From: CAWGXG01 sp963826505
GTDB taxonomy: Bacteria > Chloroflexota > Anaerolineae > Aggregatilineales > Aggregatilineaceae
Assembly: GCA_963826505.1 (NCBI GenBank)
Contig: CAWGXG010000008.1
Location: forward strand, 496,001-560,000
Reading direction: 5' to 3'
Length of the DNA stretch: 64,000 nt
Both the position numbers and the translations under genes were made by a program. Positions 62,555 to 64,000 of this stretch are shown in pieces; within the stretch, counting starts at the first letter, position 1, and every line of letters begins with the position of its first letter. The notes under the pieces are model-generated. The model worked only from the letters and a program-made list of their open reading frames with translations, searched no databases and was not told the DNA's origin.

Positions 62555-64000
62555 ATGCCCAAGCAGTTAGTTTTCGATCAAGAAGCACGTAACGGCCTGA
62601 AGGCTGGTATCGATGTTCTGGCGCACGCCGTGATGACGACATTGGGGCCGAAGGGCCGCAACGTGGCGATCGACAAGAAGTTCGGCGCCCCGACCATCAC
62701 CCACGATGGCGTCTCCGTAGCCAAGGAAATCGAACTGGAAGACGCGTATCAGAATATGGGCGCGCAGCTTCTGAAGGAAGCTGCCACCAAGACCAACGAC
62801 ATCGCCGGCGACGGCACGACCACCGCGACTGTGCTGGCCTACTACATGGTCACCGAAGGTCTGCGTAACCTGGCGGCGGGCGCGAATCCGATGCTCCTCA
62901 AGCGCGGTATCGAAGCCGCTGCACACGCGGTTTCGGCGCGCATTGGCGAGATGGCGATCGATATCAACACCAAAGAGGAAATTGCTTCGGTGGCTGCGAT
63001 CAGCGCCCAGGATCGCGAAATCGGTGAGTTGATTGCGGACGTGATGGACAAAGTCGGTAAGGACGGTGTCATCACGGTTGAGGAAAGCAAGGGCCTCGAA
63101 TTCGAAACTGAGTATGTCGAAGGTATGCAGTTCGATCGCGGTTACATTTCGCCCTATTTCATCACCAACCCCGACACGCAGGAATCTGTCATTCAGGACG
63201 CCTACATCCTGATTCACGACAAGAAAATCTCGGCCGCCAGCGACTTGGTTCCGATCCTTGAGAAACTGCTCCAGATCGGCAAGCGCGAGCTGGTGATCAT
63301 TTCCGAAGATGTCGACGGCGAAGCGTTGGCGACGCTGGTCCTCAACAAGCTGCGCGGCATGCTCAACGTGCTGGCCGTGAAGGCTCCTGGTTTCGGCGAT
63401 CGCCGCAAGGCTATGCTGGCCGACATCGCCATCCTGACGGGTGGCTCGGTCATTAGCGAAGAAGTTGGCCGTAAGCTCGAATCCGTTACCCTCGAAGACC
63501 TGGGTCGCGCGGGCAAGGTTGTCAGCGACAAGAATAACACGACTATCGTCGATGGCGCTGGCGAAGAAGCCAACATTCACGGGCGCATCAACGAGATTCG
63601 CATCGAGATCGACAATTCGACCAGCGATTACGACCGTGAGAAGCTCCAGGAACGTCTGGCCAAGCTGAGCGGCGGTGTGGCCGTGATCGGTGTTGGCGCG
63701 GCGACCGAGGTCGAGCTGAAGGAAAAGAAGCACCGTGTTGAGGATGCTTTGAGCGCCACGCGCGCTGCCGTTGAGGAAGGGATCGTGCCCGGTGGTGGCG
63801 TCGCCCTGATTAACGCGATCAACGTGCTGGACGATGTTAAGTTGGGTGCCGATGACGAAAACACCGGTGTCCAGATTGTGCGTCGCGCCCTCCAGATGCC
63901 CCTGCGTGGCATCGTGGGCAACGCGGGCATGGACGGCGGCGTCGTGCAGCAGCAGGTTCTGCGCGAACAGTCCGAGCAGAAAAACACCAACATTGGGTAC
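62555..64000 (+). CDS. groEL: chaperonin GroEL, cut by the right window edge
   Basis: 482 codons are present from the ATG at 62555 (preceded by AAGGAG), and the frame is still open at the edge. The full protein should have about 540. It starts MPKQLVFDQEARNGLKAGID and shows ATP-site GDGTTTATVLAYY, catalytic-region TLGPKGRNVAID, the apical domain with EFETEYVEGMQFDRGY, and EEGIVPGGGVALI. It folds proteins in an ATP-driven ring with GroES, 68 bases upstream. Long antisense frames across it are not genes. Confidence 0.98.
   Translation, partial: MPKQLVFDQEARNGLKAGIDVLAHAVMTTLGPKGRNVAIDKKFGAPTITHDGVSVAKEIELEDAYQNMGAQLLKEAATKTNDIAGDGTTTATVLAYYMVTEGLRNLAAGANPMLLKRGIEAAAHAVSARIGEMAIDINTKEEIASVAAISAQDREIGELIADVMDKVGKDGVITVEESKGLEFETEYVEGMQFDRGYISPYFITNPDTQESVIQDAYILIHDKKISAASDLVPILEKLLQIGKRELVIISEDVDGEALATLVLNKLRGMLNVLAVKAPGFGDRRKAMLADIAILTGGSVISEEVGRKLESVTLEDLGRAGKVVSDKNNTTIVDGAGEEANIHGRINEIRIEIDNSTSDYDREKLQERLAKLSGGVAVIGVGAATEVELKEKKHRVEDALSATRAAVEEGIVPGGGVALINAINVLDDVKLGADDENTGVQIVRRALQMPLRGIVGNAGMDGGVVQQQVLREQSEQKNTNIGY

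Noticed and set aside
62567..63733. Long open frame antisense to groEL (388 codons)
   Set aside because: It is a mirror of the strongly biased groEL codons; the plus strand is certain, and the antisense product has no family marks.
1..64000. Mobile elements
   Set aside because: No transposase, integrase or terminal repeat was found on either strand, and the two tRNA genes have no adjacent integrase or att-like duplication.

Overview
The window looks like chromosomal DNA of a Chloroflexota (Anaerolineae-type) bacterium. This is an inference from moderately high GC, several membrane proteins with Thr/Pro-rich linkers in front of extracellular SH3-like or TolB-like domains, a giant BTAD-AAA regulator, split Wzz/BY-kinase genes and many TPR proteins. 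No insertion sequence, phage gene, CRISPR array or rRNA was seen. Two tRNA genes are present: Val-GAC and Leu-UAA.

Layout. 1-6.7 kb: an esterase cut by the left edge, a YkvA-like protein, then a surface-polysaccharide block (two Wzz-like proteins, a BY-kinase-like ATPase, RmlA, a HAD phosphatase, RmlB). 6.7-11.3 kb, minus strand: a zinc carboxypeptidase/deacylase, a receiver-GAF protein, and a lipoprotein plus MFS exporter pair resembling mycobacterial LprG/Rv1410c. 11.4-18.4 kb: methionine metabolism (homocysteine methyltransferase-MTHFR fusion, metH, homoserine dehydrogenase); the first two genes are broken by about eight frameshifts. 18.5-23.2 kb: unknown proteins, a lipoprotein and a GT39-like membrane glycosyltransferase. 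23.4-35.3 kb: tRNA-Val, then three minus-strand genes (two divergent protein-kinase-like proteins and two membrane proteins with extracellular domains among them), facing a divergent SARP/AfsR-like regulator. 35.3-38.1 kb: an M20 peptidase, a degenerate response regulator and rpsT.

38.3-44.2 kb is the most unusual part. It holds three paralogous membrane proteins, a ubiquitin-E2-like protein, a JAB/MPN protein fused to a second E2/RWD-like domain, an E1/ThiF-like protein, a small disordered protein and a CoA-type NUDIX hydrolase, all on one strand and mostly overlapping or nearly so. It looks like a membrane-linked ubiquitin-type conjugation cassette without a recognisable ubiquitin-like protein.

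44.3-53.4 kb: an OmpR-type regulator, four paralogous TPR-TM proteins (two with TolB-like propellers), a PfkB kinase, endonuclease III and a GAF-GAF histidine kinase. 53.5-58.9 kb: tRNA-Leu, a PIN/TRAM membrane protein, an MtaD-like amidohydrolase and cysS (all three frameshifted), then rlmB. 59.2-64 kb: two membrane TPR proteins and groES-groEL with two CIRCE-type operators; groEL runs off the right edge.

Frameshifts are confined to two islands (about 12.1-16.2 kb and 54.5-57.8 kb) and hit an indispensable gene (cysS), so base-calling or assembly errors are more likely than gene decay.
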